From Sphingobacteriales bacterium (GTDB lineage: Bacteria > Bacteroidota > Bacteroidia > Chitinophagales > Chitinophagaceae): a DNA stretch of 63,180 bases. A program made the position numbers and the translations under genes. Where the stretch lies: positions 1-63,180 of the forward strand of contig JAIXSZ010000052.1 in the NCBI GenBank assembly GCA_027484425.1, written 5' to 3'. The notes under the pieces are model-generated. The model was not told the origin of the DNA. It was given only the letters and a program-made list of their open reading frames with translations, and searched no databases. Below are positions 24,496-34,121 of this stretch, piece by piece. How positions within the stretch are numbered: the first letter of the stretch is position 1; the number at the start of each line of letters is the position of its first letter.

Positions 24496-25347
24496 CTATT
24501 TCATAAACCACTCTGCCGCTAGGCTTAGTTTGTTTTTCAGTACTTTTCGTTCTGCAATAAAGTCAAGAAAACCATGTTCTAAAAGAAACTCTGACCGTTG
24601 AAACCCTGCGGGTAGGTCTTTTTTTATCGTTTCCTTAATAACCCTTGGTCCTGCAAAGCAAATAAGAGCATTGGGTTCGGCAATGTTGATATCGCCTAGC
24701 ATAGCATAAGACGCTGTAACACCGCCTGTGGTAGGGTCAGTCATTAGCGAAATATAGGGTAGGCGAGCCGATGCGAGTTGGGTAAGTTTGGCAGCAGTTT
24801 TTGCCATTTGCATCAATGAGAATGCACTTTCCATCATACGGGCACCACCAGATTTTGAAATGACCAGTAACGGTAATTTATTGGCGATGCAATAATCGAT
24901 GGAGCGGCTTATTTTTTCGCCTACCACAGATCCCATGGAACCACCTATAAATGAAAAATTCATGCAGGCAACTACAAAGCCAGTTCCGTTCATTTTTCCA
25001 GTGCCCACTGTCATTGCATCGCTCAGTCCAGTAGACTCCTGAGCCTCAACAATTCTGGATCCATAAGGTTTCATATCTACAAAGCCTAGATAGTCTTTTG
25101 GGCGAATGTTTTCAAACAACAGTTCATAATTATTGTTGTCAAACAATATCTCGAAATATTCTGTGGAGTTGATACGATTGTAGTAATTGCATTTGTGGCA
25201 TACATGCAAGTTATCGTGCAGCTCTTTTACGGTGCTTGTGGTTTTGCATTCGGGGCATTTGTGCCACAAGCCATCGGGTGTCTCTTTTTTCTCTGTCGTA
25301 GAAGTGAGTATCCCTTTCTTATTTCTTCGAAACCAGGTTGATGACAT
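24496..25347 (-). CDS. accD: Acetyl-CoA carboxylase carboxyltransferase subunit beta
   Basis: The 283-residue protein carries the four-cysteine zinc ribbon of AccD (C31, C34, C50, C53 in KCPECK and VCHKCN) and the crotonase-like core with [14 protein letters not shown], the [12 protein letters not shown] oxyanion region, and [14 protein letters not shown]. It pairs with AccA (58,115-59,083 here) to transfer the carboxyl group from biotin to acetyl-CoA, making malonyl-CoA for fatty acids. ATG start; divergent from gtrA-like gene, operon with smpB. Confidence 0.95.
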   Translation of the reverse strand: MSSTWFRRNKKGILTSTTEKKETPDGLWHKCPECKTTSTVKELHDNLHVCHKCNYYNRINSTEYFEILFDNNNYELLFENIRPKDYLGFVDMKPYGSRIVEAQESTGLSDAMTVGTGKMNGTGFVVACMNFSFIGGSMGSVVGEKISRSIDYCIANKLPLLVISKSGGARMMESAFSLMQMAKTAAKLTQLASARLPYISLMTDPTTGGVTASYAMLGDINIAEPNALICFAGPRVIKETIKKDLPAGFQRSEFLLEHGFLDFIAERKVLKNKLSLAAEWFMK

Positions 25348-25553
25348 ATTAGTTTGATTATGTAGCGGGAGACAAAGATACGGTTATGGTAGATAAGTTG
25401 GCACAGTGTATAAGAAGGTGTTATGTGTTTGTGGTGAGCTAAAAATGGGGATATAGGTGGCATTGATGATTTTAGTGAAAATGCATGGGTTCGAAAACAT
25501 AAAAATATCCAAAGTACCCAGAAGACCAAACAGTAACAGCTCAGAAAATGTAT

Positions 25554-25561
25554 TATATTTG
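25554..25561 (+). promoter_or_regulatory. -7 promoter box of the GtrA-like gene
   Basis: TATATTTG is a perfect TAnnTTTG box. It lies inside the long version of the downstream open frame, which argues that translation begins after it. Confidence 0.5.
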
Positions 25562-25582
25562 CCCCAATTTTTTACAGATATT

Positions 25583-26119
25583 TTGTTATCACAGGTCCGA
25601 AATATTATTGTGGGCATCATTGATTTTTTTCATAGGCCCTTTGCAAGGTTTATTCCTATGCAGACTTTCAGGTATTTGGCATGTGGTGGGTCAAATACTG
25701 TACTTACATGGGTTATTTATTCCTTGTCTTATAACATTGTTCTTAAACGCACTAACTTTCATTTGTTTGGCAATGTTTCCATAACAGCGCCAGTTGGTGC
25801 ACAAATAATTTCATTTTGTATTGGGTTCCCTATTGGATTTATATTATCCCGATACATAGTTTTTCCGGAGTCTAATTTACGTGGCCGAAAGCAGTTTTTC
25901 AGATATGCACTGTCTACAGTCACCTTTATACTACTTACTTACATCCTCATTAAGTTTTTTGCATGGATGTTGCCTATGGTGAGGGCAGATATTTCTTATA
26001 TTTTTATCATGATCATCACATCTGTGCTCAGTTACTTATCACAGCGTTTTTTTACGTTCAAGTCTACTGCCGACACTGTTGCCGACATACCAGTTGAAGA
26101 TTTCGTAGAGGTTTCATAA
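25583..26119 (+). CDS. GtrA-family membrane protein
   Basis: The protein has the GtrA/DPMS fold of four membrane helices: QTFRYLACGGSNTVLTWVIY, GAQIISFCIGFPIGFILSRY, YALSTVTFILLTYILIKFF and IFIMIITSVLSYLSQRFFTF, with the usual FxF end. These proteins help flip polyprenol-linked sugars. I prefer the TTG at 25583, 22 nt after a perfect -7 box, since it gives the usual short leader (IIDFFHRPFARFIPMQTFRY). The frame is open back to 25457 and an ATG exists at 25487, so a 42-residue longer version is possible. Divergent from accD. Confidence 0.8.
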   Translation: MLSQVRNIIVGIIDFFHRPFARFIPMQTFRYLACGGSNTVLTWVIYSLSYNIVLKRTNFHLFGNVSITAPVGAQIISFCIGFPIGFILSRYIVFPESNLRGRKQFFRYALSTVTFILLTYILIKFFAWMLPMVRADISYIFIMIITSVLSYLSQRFFTFKSTADTVADIPVEDFVEVS

Positions 26120-26210
26120 CGGTAGGTTGAATCATGATATGCTTCCTTATAAGGGGGTAAGCCTACTTTTTTTACTTTTTTAATGTTGATAGTGTTTTAA
26201 TCTAATCTTA

Positions 26211-28808
26211 ATGAAATACTTCTTTGTGCCTGTCATGTTGTTGCTGAGTGGTATGTCAGTACATGCACAGACGGTAGATACTTTGCGTATAGATCTTGAC
26301 ACACTTACGGTGTCAGCCCCTCCCGCAATTACACCATACCGGCCTTCAGCTACCCTTGTTTGGGATATCATTCAAACCAGAATAGCATTGACTTTTGACA
26401 GGAAAGAAAAAACGGCTAATGCCCGTGAGTGGATTCAACTGCGCCCATATGCCTATGCTACAGATACTATGATGCTGGATGCAAAGGGCATGAAGATTGA
26501 TAGTGTAGCATTGGTTGCTTCGGGCAAAATGAGTCCAGTAAAATTCCTGTATAAGGATGACGAACTGAAAATAAAATTTGATAGAAGGTTTACATCCATT
26601 GATACTGTAACGATATATCTGCGCTATACTGCTATGCCCTATGCCCGAAAAACAGGTGGCAGTAGTGCTATCACAGAGGATAGAGGATTGTACTTTATAA
26701 ACACAGACGAACGAACACCAGGTAAAGCTGCACACATTTGGACTCAAGGTGAAACAGAGTCGAATTCGAACTGGATGATCACAATAGATAAACCCAATAC
26801 AAGGTTCACTACCCAGCTAGAGCTAACAGTGCCTGATACCCTTACTACCCTGAGCAATGGTGCGCTGGTAAAACAAATAAAGGCTGCACCAGGGTTGCGC
26901 ACAGACATATGGAAGATGGACATGCCTATACAGCCCTATGCAGTTATGATGGCTATAAGTAAGTATGCTGTGATAAAAGACAAATGGAATAATAAAGAGG
27001 TGAGCTACCTTGTAGAACCAGAATATGCCCCTTATGCCCGCCAAATGTTTCGCAATACTACGGAAATGATGACTTTTTTCTCTAAAGCAACTGGTGTACG
27101 TTACCCTTGGAACAAGTACAGTCAAGTGGTAGTGCGCGACTATGTGTCTGGTGCTATGGAGAATACTACAGCATCTCTGTTTGGTGAGTATATGAACCAG
27201 AATACCCGTGAGATAGCAGACAAGGACTATGAAGATGTAGTAGCGCACGAGTTGTTTCATCAGTGGTTTGGCGATTATGTGACCTGCGAGTCGTGGAGCA
27301 ATACTACCGTCAATGAGTCGTTTGCCAATTTTGGGGAGCAATTGTGGAAAGAGTACAAATATGGTACTGATGTGGCTGATGAACTGGCATGGAAAGATCT
27401 GCAACAATACTTAGCATCATCAAGAGGTAATGACCCACAATTAGTGAGATTTAAGTATGATAGTAGAGAGGAGGTTTTTGATGCAATATCATACAATAAA
27501 GGAGGAGCTATTTTACGTTATCTGCGCCATCTTACCAGTGCGTCGGTGTTTGAGAAGGCTATGCAGCTATATCTCACTCAGAATGCTTTAAAACCTGCAG
27601 AGGCACACCAATGGAGGTTAGCTGTGGAAGAGGCTACGGGTAGTGATTGGAATTGGTTTTTCAATCAGTGGTATTATCATGGAGGGCATCCTGTACTGAA
27701 GGTGAATTACAATTATGACGATAGCGCACAATTGTTGACTGTAAATGTGACGCAGATACAAGAGGATAGCACTATGATGTACAAATTGCCATTGAAAACA
27801 GCCATTATATATGGGAATGAGCGTACTGTTATAAATTGGGAAATTGAAAACAAGACGCACATTTATAGCTATCCCTATAAAAGCGGTGTTCGACCAGTGT
27901 TGATACCAGACGTACTGCACGTGCTGCCCGGAGAGGTGAAAGAAAATAAGAAAACAAGCGAGTGGCTTGTACAATACACTCAGGGTACCGATGGAATAAG
28001 CAGAAGACTGGCAGTGCAGGCCGCTAACAAACAGATATCGGACTCTGCGGCGCAGGTAATAGTAGATATGGCACTAGCCGACAAGCTACAATCCGTGAGA
28101 CGGTATGCAATGGGACAACTAGGTAGGTTGCAGAGCGACAAATACAAAAAAAGATGGACCGAAAAAGTAACAGAGCTAGCACAAAGCGACAGCAACAATC
28201 TGGTAAGAGCAGAAGCGATAGAAACACTAGGCAACTGGAAGGTGAAATCGGCAAAACCCATTTTACTGGCGGCTATCTGGGATAGCTCTTATGCAGTAGC
28301 AGGCAATGCACTTGAAGCACTGAATAAACAAGATAATGACACTGCATACAAACTAGCGCTAAAGCTGAGTAAAACCAACCCTAAGGCTGGCCTCGAGACA
28401 GCAGTTTATACCATAATAGCTGGTAAGGGTGTGGCAGATGATGTGTCATTGCTATCAAGTAAAGCCAAACGTTCTTATGGTTCAGACGCTGTTCAGCTAT
28501 CGCTGATGCTCAATAACTATCTGAAAAACACAACGGATGATACTGCATTTGCCACTGCCGTTGACGCTTATGTGCATTTGATAATCTATGAAACTTCTAC
28601 TTCATCGAGGTCTACTTGTTGTAGTTTTTTCTTTCAGGCGGTAACTGAACAGAAAAATAAACTGAAAGATGACAACAAAGAAACAGCCGCCAAAGCAAGC
28701 GCAAGGTTAGCAGTGCTAAAACTAGCAGCAAAGAAAATACTGGGCGAAGAACAAGCCAAAGAACTCGAAACAAAATTCGAGAAACTTATAAAAGATAATT
28801 TTGAGTAA
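26211..28808 (+). CDS. Secreted M1-family zinc aminopeptidase
   Basis: The 865-residue protein has a signal peptide (MKYFFVPVMLLLSGMSVHAQ). The catalytic module is clear: GAMEN exopeptidase motif at 314-318, zinc site HELFH at 346-350 and the third ligand E369 in NESF, the exact HExxH-x18-E spacing. A C-terminal HEAT-like helical region from about 590 (repeated VRRYAMGQLGRLQ, VRAEAIETLGNWK) replaces the ERAP-like domain of PepN. Such enzymes trim N-terminal residues from peptides in the periplasm or outside the cell. Single gene, converging on a DUF3667 gene 7 nt away. Confidence 0.92.
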   Translation: MKYFFVPVMLLLSGMSVHAQTVDTLRIDLDTLTVSAPPAITPYRPSATLVWDIIQTRIALTFDRKEKTANAREWIQLRPYAYATDTMMLDAKGMKIDSVALVASGKMSPVKFLYKDDELKIKFDRRFTSIDTVTIYLRYTAMPYARKTGGSSAITEDRGLYFINTDERTPGKAAHIWTQGETESNSNWMITIDKPNTRFTTQLELTVPDTLTTLSNGALVKQIKAAPGLRTDIWKMDMPIQPYAVMMAISKYAVIKDKWNNKEVSYLVEPEYAPYARQMFRNTTEMMTFFSKATGVRYPWNKYSQVVVRDYVSGAMENTTASLFGEYMNQNTREIADKDYEDVVAHELFHQWFGDYVTCESWSNTTVNESFANFGEQLWKEYKYGTDVADELAWKDLQQYLASSRGNDPQLVRFKYDSREEVFDAISYNKGGAILRYLRHLTSASVFEKAMQLYLTQNALKPAEAHQWRLAVEEATGSDWNWFFNQWYYHGGHPVLKVNYNYDDSAQLLTVNVTQIQEDSTMMYKLPLKTAIIYGNERTVINWEIENKTHIYSYPYKSGVRPVLIPDVLHVLPGEVKENKKTSEWLVQYTQGTDGISRRLAVQAANKQISDSAAQVIVDMALADKLQSVRRYAMGQLGRLQSDKYKKRWTEKVTELAQSDSNNLVRAEAIETLGNWKVKSAKPILLAAIWDSSYAVAGNALEALNKQDNDTAYKLALKLSKTNPKAGLETAVYTIIAGKGVADDVSLLSSKAKRSYGSDAVQLSLMLNNYLKNTTDDTAFATAVDAYVHLIIYETSTSSRSTCCSFFFQAVTEQKNKLKDDNKETAAKASARLAVLKLAAKKILGEEQAKELETKFEKLIKDNFE

Positions 28809-28815
28809 TCGTTTT

Positions 28816-29832
28816 TTACATTTCAGCTAAAGAAACCATTAGATTGAAAAAGACGGTGACCGTTATTGCTAATAATGCAATAGTAATTATGCTGCTCTGT
28901 ATAAGAAACTTTATCGCTGTTTTGAACCAATGCTGCTGGTAAAAGCGCAACATAGCTATGTAGAGATAAACGTATATGCCAATAACGATAGCTGTTAAAA
29001 CTATCGTCATTACTGACGAAATGGGGGAATTATTGAAAGCATAGTTCTGAGCAATAGTAATGAGCAATAAAGAGAAAAAGACAAAACAATAATACTGTAG
29101 CGTGAATACGGCATGAACAGAAAAATAGAACTTTTTTTGTCGGATGTAGAGCAGTCTTAGTAGTAACACAAATAAGGGTAGCGATAAGAAAAATACCTTT
29201 GAAAATGATTTCACGAACCGCTCATACAGCTTGTGCATGAATTCGTTGGGGTTTTTATGATAGGCACTAGAAGTAGCAGCGATTTTACGATTGAAGTATC
29301 GGTCTATGATTTGGTCTCGTTTATCAACAGGTAATGATTTTTGTATTGAATCATATACATGCACTCCATTTACTTTGTACGAATTTGGTAGCACCATTCC
29401 AGATACCTGTTCGTCTACACCATCGATAGGTGTGGTGTAAAATGTAACAGACTCAGTAGTATTGTGTAGTTCTATAGAATCTCTAGCCCTCAGTATTTCT
29501 GGTTGTTCTTTGTGACTGCCACCAGAGATGTAAGAAATGAGAATGAAGATAAAAGCAGAAGTGAATAAATACATTCTTACGGGGTTGAGGTAGCTAACCC
29601 TGCGTCCCCTCATGTACTCCTTAGCCAGAAATCCAGGCCGAGTAAATAAATACTTTACAGAATTGAAAAATTTGCTGTCAAAGTGAGTAACGTCCTCTGC
29701 AAAATGGCGTACCATATGCAATGCAGTTTCTCTGGGCTCCAGATTTTCTTGCCCGCATTGCTGACAAAACTTACCCAAAACTTCAGTACCACAATTTAAA
29801 CAATCTTTTTCGGCACGATGATGGTGGCTCAT
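28816..29832 (-). CDS. DUF3667 membrane protein
   Basis: The 338-residue protein opens with a rubredoxin-like zinc ribbon (CLNCG and CQQCGQ, residues about 11-29) and the characteristic DUF3667 stretch FDSKFFNSVKYLFTRPGFL followed by GRRVSYLNPVRMYLFTSA. Four or more membrane helices follow (RMYLFTSAFIFILISYI, VFFLSLPLFVLLLRLLYI, FTLQYYCFVFFSLLLIT, IVLTAIVIGIYVYLYIAML). The family is frequent in Bacteroidota; its function is unknown. Divergent from the TrmH-type gene. Confidence 0.85.
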   Translation of the reverse strand: MSHHHRAEKDCLNCGTEVLGKFCQQCGQENLEPRETALHMVRHFAEDVTHFDSKFFNSVKYLFTRPGFLAKEYMRGRRVSYLNPVRMYLFTSAFIFILISYISGGSHKEQPEILRARDSIELHNTTESVTFYTTPIDGVDEQVSGMVLPNSYKVNGVHVYDSIQKSLPVDKRDQIIDRYFNRKIAATSSAYHKNPNEFMHKLYERFVKSFSKVFFLSLPLFVLLLRLLYIRQKKFYFSVHAVFTLQYYCFVFFSLLLITIAQNYAFNNSPISSVMTIVLTAIVIGIYVYLYIAMLRFYQQHWFKTAIKFLIQSSIITIALLAITVTVFFNLMVSLAEM

Positions 29833-29915
29833 TCATTTAGTTTGCGATAAAAATATAACATTTATAAGAGTGTGGTCTTTCATTTTTCATTATTGCTTTG
29901 TTACTTATGTCTTTG

Positions 29916-29947
29916 TTTGCTCCATCAGTTCCTAAGTTTTACTTTTG
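29916..29947 (+). promoter_or_regulatory. Consensus promoter of the SpoU methyltransferase gene
   Basis: TTTG (29916-29919), 20 nt, then TACTTTTG (29940-29947), a full Bacteroidota -33/-7 pair. It ends 7 nt before the ATG at 29955 and fixes that start over an earlier ATG-like one at 29898. Confidence 0.7.
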
Positions 29948-29954
29948 CAGTGTT

Positions 29955-30572
29955 ATGACACCCGAAAGAACCGACAAAATAAATAAAGTACTAAATCTAC
30001 GTCAGAGTGGACTGGTGATGGTTATGGAAAATGTTTATGATCCACACAACATTTCAGCAGTGATGCGCACTTGTGATGCAGTGGGAGTTCAAGATATTTT
30101 TGTGCTGAATAATATGATAAAGCCACACAAAAAGTTTGCCAAGACGAGTTCAGCTAGTGCTTTAGGTTGGCTCACCATACATCAGTATACAGATACAGCC
30201 CAATGTATGGAAGCTGTAAAACAATTGTGTGACAAGGTATATGCTACACACTTGGGTGCCGCTTCATGCTCATTATACGACCTCAACCTCACCCAAAGGG
30301 TAGCGCTTGTGTTTGGCAATGAACGTGAGGGGGTTACGGAGGAATGTTTGTCATACTGCGATGGTAATTTTATAATTCCGCAGGTAGGTATGGTTCAGTC
30401 GCTCAATATTTCTGTAGCTTGCGCGATTACCTTGTACGAAGCATACAGGCAGAGAAGTTTGGCAGGGTTTTATGATGGTACAGGCACATTGCCTGCACAC
30501 CAGCGCAGCATGCTTGCTGAGGCATGGGGCTTATATCCCAATGCTGAAAACATTACTGAAGTAACAGACTAA
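29955..30572 (+). CDS. TrmH/SpoU-family RNA 2'-O-methyltransferase
   Basis: With the start at 29955 the protein has 205 residues. It shows the three SPOUT motifs in order: ENVYDPHNISAVMRTCDAVG (N32, R38), LVFGNEREGVTEE (about 118-130) and IIPQVGMVQSLNISVACAI (about 141-160), the knot that binds S-adenosylmethionine. The family methylates ribose in tRNA position 18 or in rRNA; the length and C-terminal helix resemble TrmH. The promoter supports the shorter start. A lipoprotein gene begins 15 nt later and may be cotranscribed. Confidence 0.88.
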   Translation: MTPERTDKINKVLNLRQSGLVMVMENVYDPHNISAVMRTCDAVGVQDIFVLNNMIKPHKKFAKTSSASALGWLTIHQYTDTAQCMEAVKQLCDKVYATHLGAASCSLYDLNLTQRVALVFGNEREGVTEECLSYCDGNFIIPQVGMVQSLNISVACAITLYEAYRQRSLAGFYDGTGTLPAHQRSMLAEAWGLYPNAENITEVTD

Positions 30573-30587
30573 TCTATTTTCACTATC

Positions 30588-31130
30588 ATGAAAACAAAAC
30601 TAATAATAGCTGCGGGACTAATACTGGGTGTTAGTATCGTATCCTGTCAGGACAATGTAGAAAAGCAACCCGCCTTAGCCCCAGTAGTAGCACCACAGCC
30701 TACCAGCTCAGACTCTGCACTTAGCAATGCTGAAGAAGACTATGTAGTATTGTATGCGGTAATAGCAGATACGGGCTACAGTTATTTTGAACTAGATAAA
30801 CGCATGTATGATATCAGTTCAAGTTTGAAGATTACTGTAGATACTATGGGTAGGTTTTATGATACAAAGAAGAAGAAAATAGTGCTTTCAGATACAGATG
30901 AGGATGAGATGTATAGAGGACAGTATTTTCCAAGACGTTTTCCTTCTTCCTATTTGAGCATGGAGTATTATGAAACCTATTCCAATGATACCAGTGGAGA
31001 ATTGATGGCTATTTGTGCCGGGCTTTTTGAGAATGAAACTGATGCAGATTCTGTTCTTACGTCCATCAGGTCTAAGGCTTCTAAAGCTTTTAAGGTGCCA
31101 GCCAGAATGTATTTAGGGTGTATGCATTAA
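30588..31130 (+). CDS. Small lipoprotein of unknown function
   Basis: The 180-residue protein has a lipoprotein signal (LIIAAGLILGVSIVSC with Cys at about residue 20) followed by a Pro/Ala/Gln-rich linker. The mature part has a SPOR-like mixed alpha/beta look (YVVLYAVIADTGYSYFELD, MAICAGLFENETDADSVLTS, AFKVPARMYLGCM) but no signature I can name. It would be anchored in the inner or outer membrane. It follows the methyltransferase gene by 15 nt. Confidence 0.7.
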   Translation: MKTKLIIAAGLILGVSIVSCQDNVEKQPALAPVVAPQPTSSDSALSNAEEDYVVLYAVIADTGYSYFELDKRMYDISSSLKITVDTMGRFYDTKKKKIVLSDTDEDEMYRGQYFPRRFPSSYLSMEYYETYSNDTSGELMAICAGLFENETDADSVLTSIRSKASKAFKVPARMYLGCMH

Positions 31131-31144
31131 GCATTACGTATTAG

Positions 31145-31933
31145 CTATTCAAACATCATATCTTCAGAGCTGCGTTTGAACATGGGGATAAACCATCCTG
31201 CTCGTAACCCAAATAATACATCTAGTCGCTTGGTATGGTCTGGACGCATTACATCGTACAGATAATCCCTTCTTCCCTGTGTGAAACCCACTAACAGGTC
31301 AGCACCTAGAGTGAAATTGATAAGCCTGCTTTTGGAGAAATACATATAGCCCAGATATTGTTCAACAAAGATTCCATTCGCAAGCCTGTCATACCCTTTG
31401 AGGTATTGACCTCTTAGAGACATAACAGACTTATCTTTATCAAAAATATTGATTCGATGCTGCATAAAGCCTACCGAAGTTAGAACGACAATACCATTAT
31501 CGGGATGCAGTTTTGTGGTGTTAAATATTTTACCTGCAGATAGTCCTACTGCATAGCCACGTTCATATACTGGTACTCCTATTCGCTGTCCGTCATTGTT
31601 AATGAACTGAAACAGGTTTTTGCTATAGGTTTGATATTTGTCTCTGATGTTGATCATCAGCGAATCTTCATTAACATTTTTACCTACAATAAAATCAAAT
31701 TTGGCACCAAACAGCCAGTTCGACTTTGTTTTATAAAGTAGTGCTGGTCCCAATCTCCACGAGTTTTCGAACCTTTGAGCCATATCTCCTCCTGGTAGGT
31801 CATGCCCGACATTGCCATTGAGTATAAAACCATGTCTGGCTTCTTTATGTTCGGATGGTCCAAATAAATCTTCCTGAGCACTTAGGTGCAAAGAAATACT
31901 CATTATCAGTAGTAGGATGACTAAACTTCGCAT
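31145..31933 (-). CDS. Outer-membrane beta-barrel-like protein
   Basis: I start at the ATG at 31933 (262 residues), which begins a clean signal peptide (MRSLVILLLIMSISLHLSAQ); the frame upstream has no such signal. The mature chain alternates strands and turns typical of a small barrel (GFILNGNVGHDLPGGDMA, NWLFGAKFDFIVGKNV, GYAVGLSAGKIFNT, LINFTLGADLLVGFTQG), ending in aromatic-rich strands. No named family; similar proteins sit among gliding or type IX-associated genes in Bacteroidota. Divergent from the von Willebrand A gene. Confidence 0.7.
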   Translation of the reverse strand: MRSLVILLLIMSISLHLSAQEDLFGPSEHKEARHGFILNGNVGHDLPGGDMAQRFENSWRLGPALLYKTKSNWLFGAKFDFIVGKNVNEDSLMINIRDKYQTYSKNLFQFINNDGQRIGVPVYERGYAVGLSAGKIFNTTKLHPDNGIVVLTSVGFMQHRINIFDKDKSVMSLRGQYLKGYDRLANGIFVEQYLGYMYFSKSRLINFTLGADLLVGFTQGRRDYLYDVMRPDHTKRLDVLFGLRAGWFIPMFKRSSEDMMFE

Positions 31934-32083
31934 ATTCACAACCTCTTGAAACGTGAAATTAGCGCAAATATTGCAATTCAGTTGAAACAAGCACACCTGA
32001 GACAAAACTATTAGGTAATCTGATGGGGTAATTGTTACTTTTTACCTTTTTGTTTTTATTTTTTTACTTAGCTTGCTGCTTCT

Positions 32084-34120
32084 ATGCAATTTTTATACTG
32101 GCTGCTTGCCTTTGTTATAGCTTTCAGCGCAGCGTTTTGGGTTTATCGTGCCGATAAGCGACGTGCAGTGCCATATCCTTGGTTGACTTCAGCATTACGG
32201 GGCGTTGTGGTACTCACTGCGCTGTTGCTAATACTAGTGCCTGATATTGTTGTGAATAAACACACTACCGAACAGCCAGTGATATTACTGCTGCAGGACA
32301 ACTCACGCTCGGCAGGGATGGCACTAGGAAAGGATTCTGCTGCCTATCGCAGCACAATGCAATCGTTGGCAAACAAATTGTCTGATAAATTCCGGGTGGT
32401 GCAATGGGGCTTTGGCGATGCAGTGCAGCCAGATACGGCTTATACATTCGACCGACAGACAACCGACATTTCTGCCGCTCTTGCTCAGGCAGAAGAGCTG
32501 TATGGAATGCAAAATTTAGGTGCAGTGGTGTTGGCTACAGATGGTAGGTTTAATCAGGGTATCAGTCCTGCATACCGCCAGTCATCTTATCAGGGCGCTA
32601 TCTACACCGTTGCCATAGGAGATAGTACCCGTACCCGCGACCTGCGCATAGCCAGAACCTATGCCAACAAAACTGCCGCCATTAATTCTTCTTTTGAGAT
32701 TAGGGCAGACATCGTAGGTGAGTTATGTAACGGTTACAACAACGGTGCGATATTAAAAGAAGGTGGTGAGGTGGTGGGGTCGGTACCATTGATAGTAAAT
32801 ACAGACAGGTTTGATAGATCTGTCTCATTTACCGTCAAAGCCACTAAAGCTGGTTTGCATCATTATACCATATCACTGCCAGAGGCAAAAGATGAACAAA
32901 ACACAACCAATAATCACAGGGATTTGTTTGTAGAAGTAGTAGACGAAAAGAAAAGTATTCTTATTGTAGCGGCTGCACCACATCCTGATGTCAACGCATT
33001 AAAGGAAGCTTTGTCTTTGCTGGCTAGTTATGAGGTGAAAGTGTGTAACGCCGACGATATGCCGCAATCATTGGCGGCATACGATGCTGTGATTGCACAC
33101 GGCTTACCATCATTAAGGCATCGTTTTTCTGAAGCTCTCGTAGCTGCTCGCAAACCTATATGGTTTATAGTAACCGCCCAAACAGATATACAAGCACTCA
33201 ATGCATTAAAGCAGTTGACCCGCACTGGTATATCGCCTACTGGTGCACATGATATAGTTTTGACCTATCATCCAGCATTTAGTGCATTTACAGTGCCGAG
33301 GCGAATCCAGACAGTCATAGACAAAATGCCTCCGATGGTAGCACACACGAGTGCAGTAATAGCATCGCCGGGTAGTAATGTCTTTTTTACGCAGCGCACA
33401 CCTGCCGGAGTAATGCCTGCATGGCTATTGCAGCAGGCTGCTGTACCCACTGCTATACTAGTAGGGGAGGGTATATGGCGCTGGCGGCTGTATGAATACA
33501 AAAATTACAACGAACACAGTGTTATAGATGAGTGCATTAGGCAAACAATCGCATTTTTATGTGCTAACAATGCTGAGCGTCCGTTTACGGTCGCTATGCC
33601 TAAAAATATTTGGAGCGATCAAGAGCCTATCTCCTTTAACGCTCAACTCAATAATGCCAATAATGAACCTGTAAATACTGCTGATGTGAAAATTACAATA
33701 GCAGATAGTGCGGGCAAGCGTCAAGAGTATTCATTCGAGCGTTTTGGAACTGGCTACAATCTCAATATTGGTATTCGTGCTGGAGGCAGATATACTTATA
33801 CAGCTCGTACCACATACAATGGTAAAGATTTATCGGTTTCAGGCTCTTTTGCGGTAGAGAGTATACCGCTAGAGTTGATGGAAACTGGCGCAGATTATCC
33901 ATTGTTGTATAACCTTGCGCATGCTCATAATGGTGCGTTTACCTCAGTAGCTGGAGCCTCATCATTATACGATAGTATTATTGCCAATAAAAAGATTACC
34001 CCTCTGATAGAAACGCACACAGAAACGGTACCACTTGTTAATAGAAAATGGTATTTCTTCGTCATTCTTCTTTTAGCAATAGCTGAGTGGTTATTGCGCA
34101 AATATTGGTTAGCACAGTAA
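32084..34120 (+). CDS. Membrane-anchored von Willebrand A-like protein
   Basis: The 678-residue protein starts with two membrane helices (residues 2-20 and 36-54), followed by a von Willebrand A domain with an intact metal-binding DxSxS motif (D72, S74, S76 in QDNSRS), TTDISAAL and VVLATDGRFNQG. A CARDB/Ig-like region follows (VGSVPLIVNTDRFDRSV), then a glutamine-amidotransferase-like fold without a clear triad, and a last membrane helix (FFVILLLAIAEWLL). Such proteins in Bacteroidota are related to BatA-like aerotolerance proteins. Converges with the glycosyltransferase gene, whose stop is 1 nt away. Confidence 0.8.
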   Translation: MQFLYWLLAFVIAFSAAFWVYRADKRRAVPYPWLTSALRGVVVLTALLLILVPDIVVNKHTTEQPVILLLQDNSRSAGMALGKDSAAYRSTMQSLANKLSDKFRVVQWGFGDAVQPDTAYTFDRQTTDISAALAQAEELYGMQNLGAVVLATDGRFNQGISPAYRQSSYQGAIYTVAIGDSTRTRDLRIARTYANKTAAINSSFEIRADIVGELCNGYNNGAILKEGGEVVGSVPLIVNTDRFDRSVSFTVKATKAGLHHYTISLPEAKDEQNTTNNHRDLFVEVVDEKKSILIVAAAPHPDVNALKEALSLLASYEVKVCNADDMPQSLAAYDAVIAHGLPSLRHRFSEALVAARKPIWFIVTAQTDIQALNALKQLTRTGISPTGAHDIVLTYHPAFSAFTVPRRIQTVIDKMPPMVAHTSAVIASPGSNVFFTQRTPAGVMPAWLLQQAAVPTAILVGEGIWRWRLYEYKNYNEHSVIDECIRQTIAFLCANNAERPFTVAMPKNIWSDQEPISFNAQLNNANNEPVNTADVKITIADSAGKRQEYSFERFGTGYNLNIGIRAGGRYTYTARTTYNGKDLSVSGSFAVESIPLELMETGADYPLLYNLAHAHNGAFTSVAGASSLYDSIIANKKITPLIETHTETVPLVNRKWYFFVILLLAIAEWLLRKYWLAQ

Positions 34121-34121
34121 A

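Noticed and set aside
29898-29954. Earlier start of the TrmH-like gene
   Set aside because: The TTTG-N20-TACTTTTG promoter lies inside that extension.
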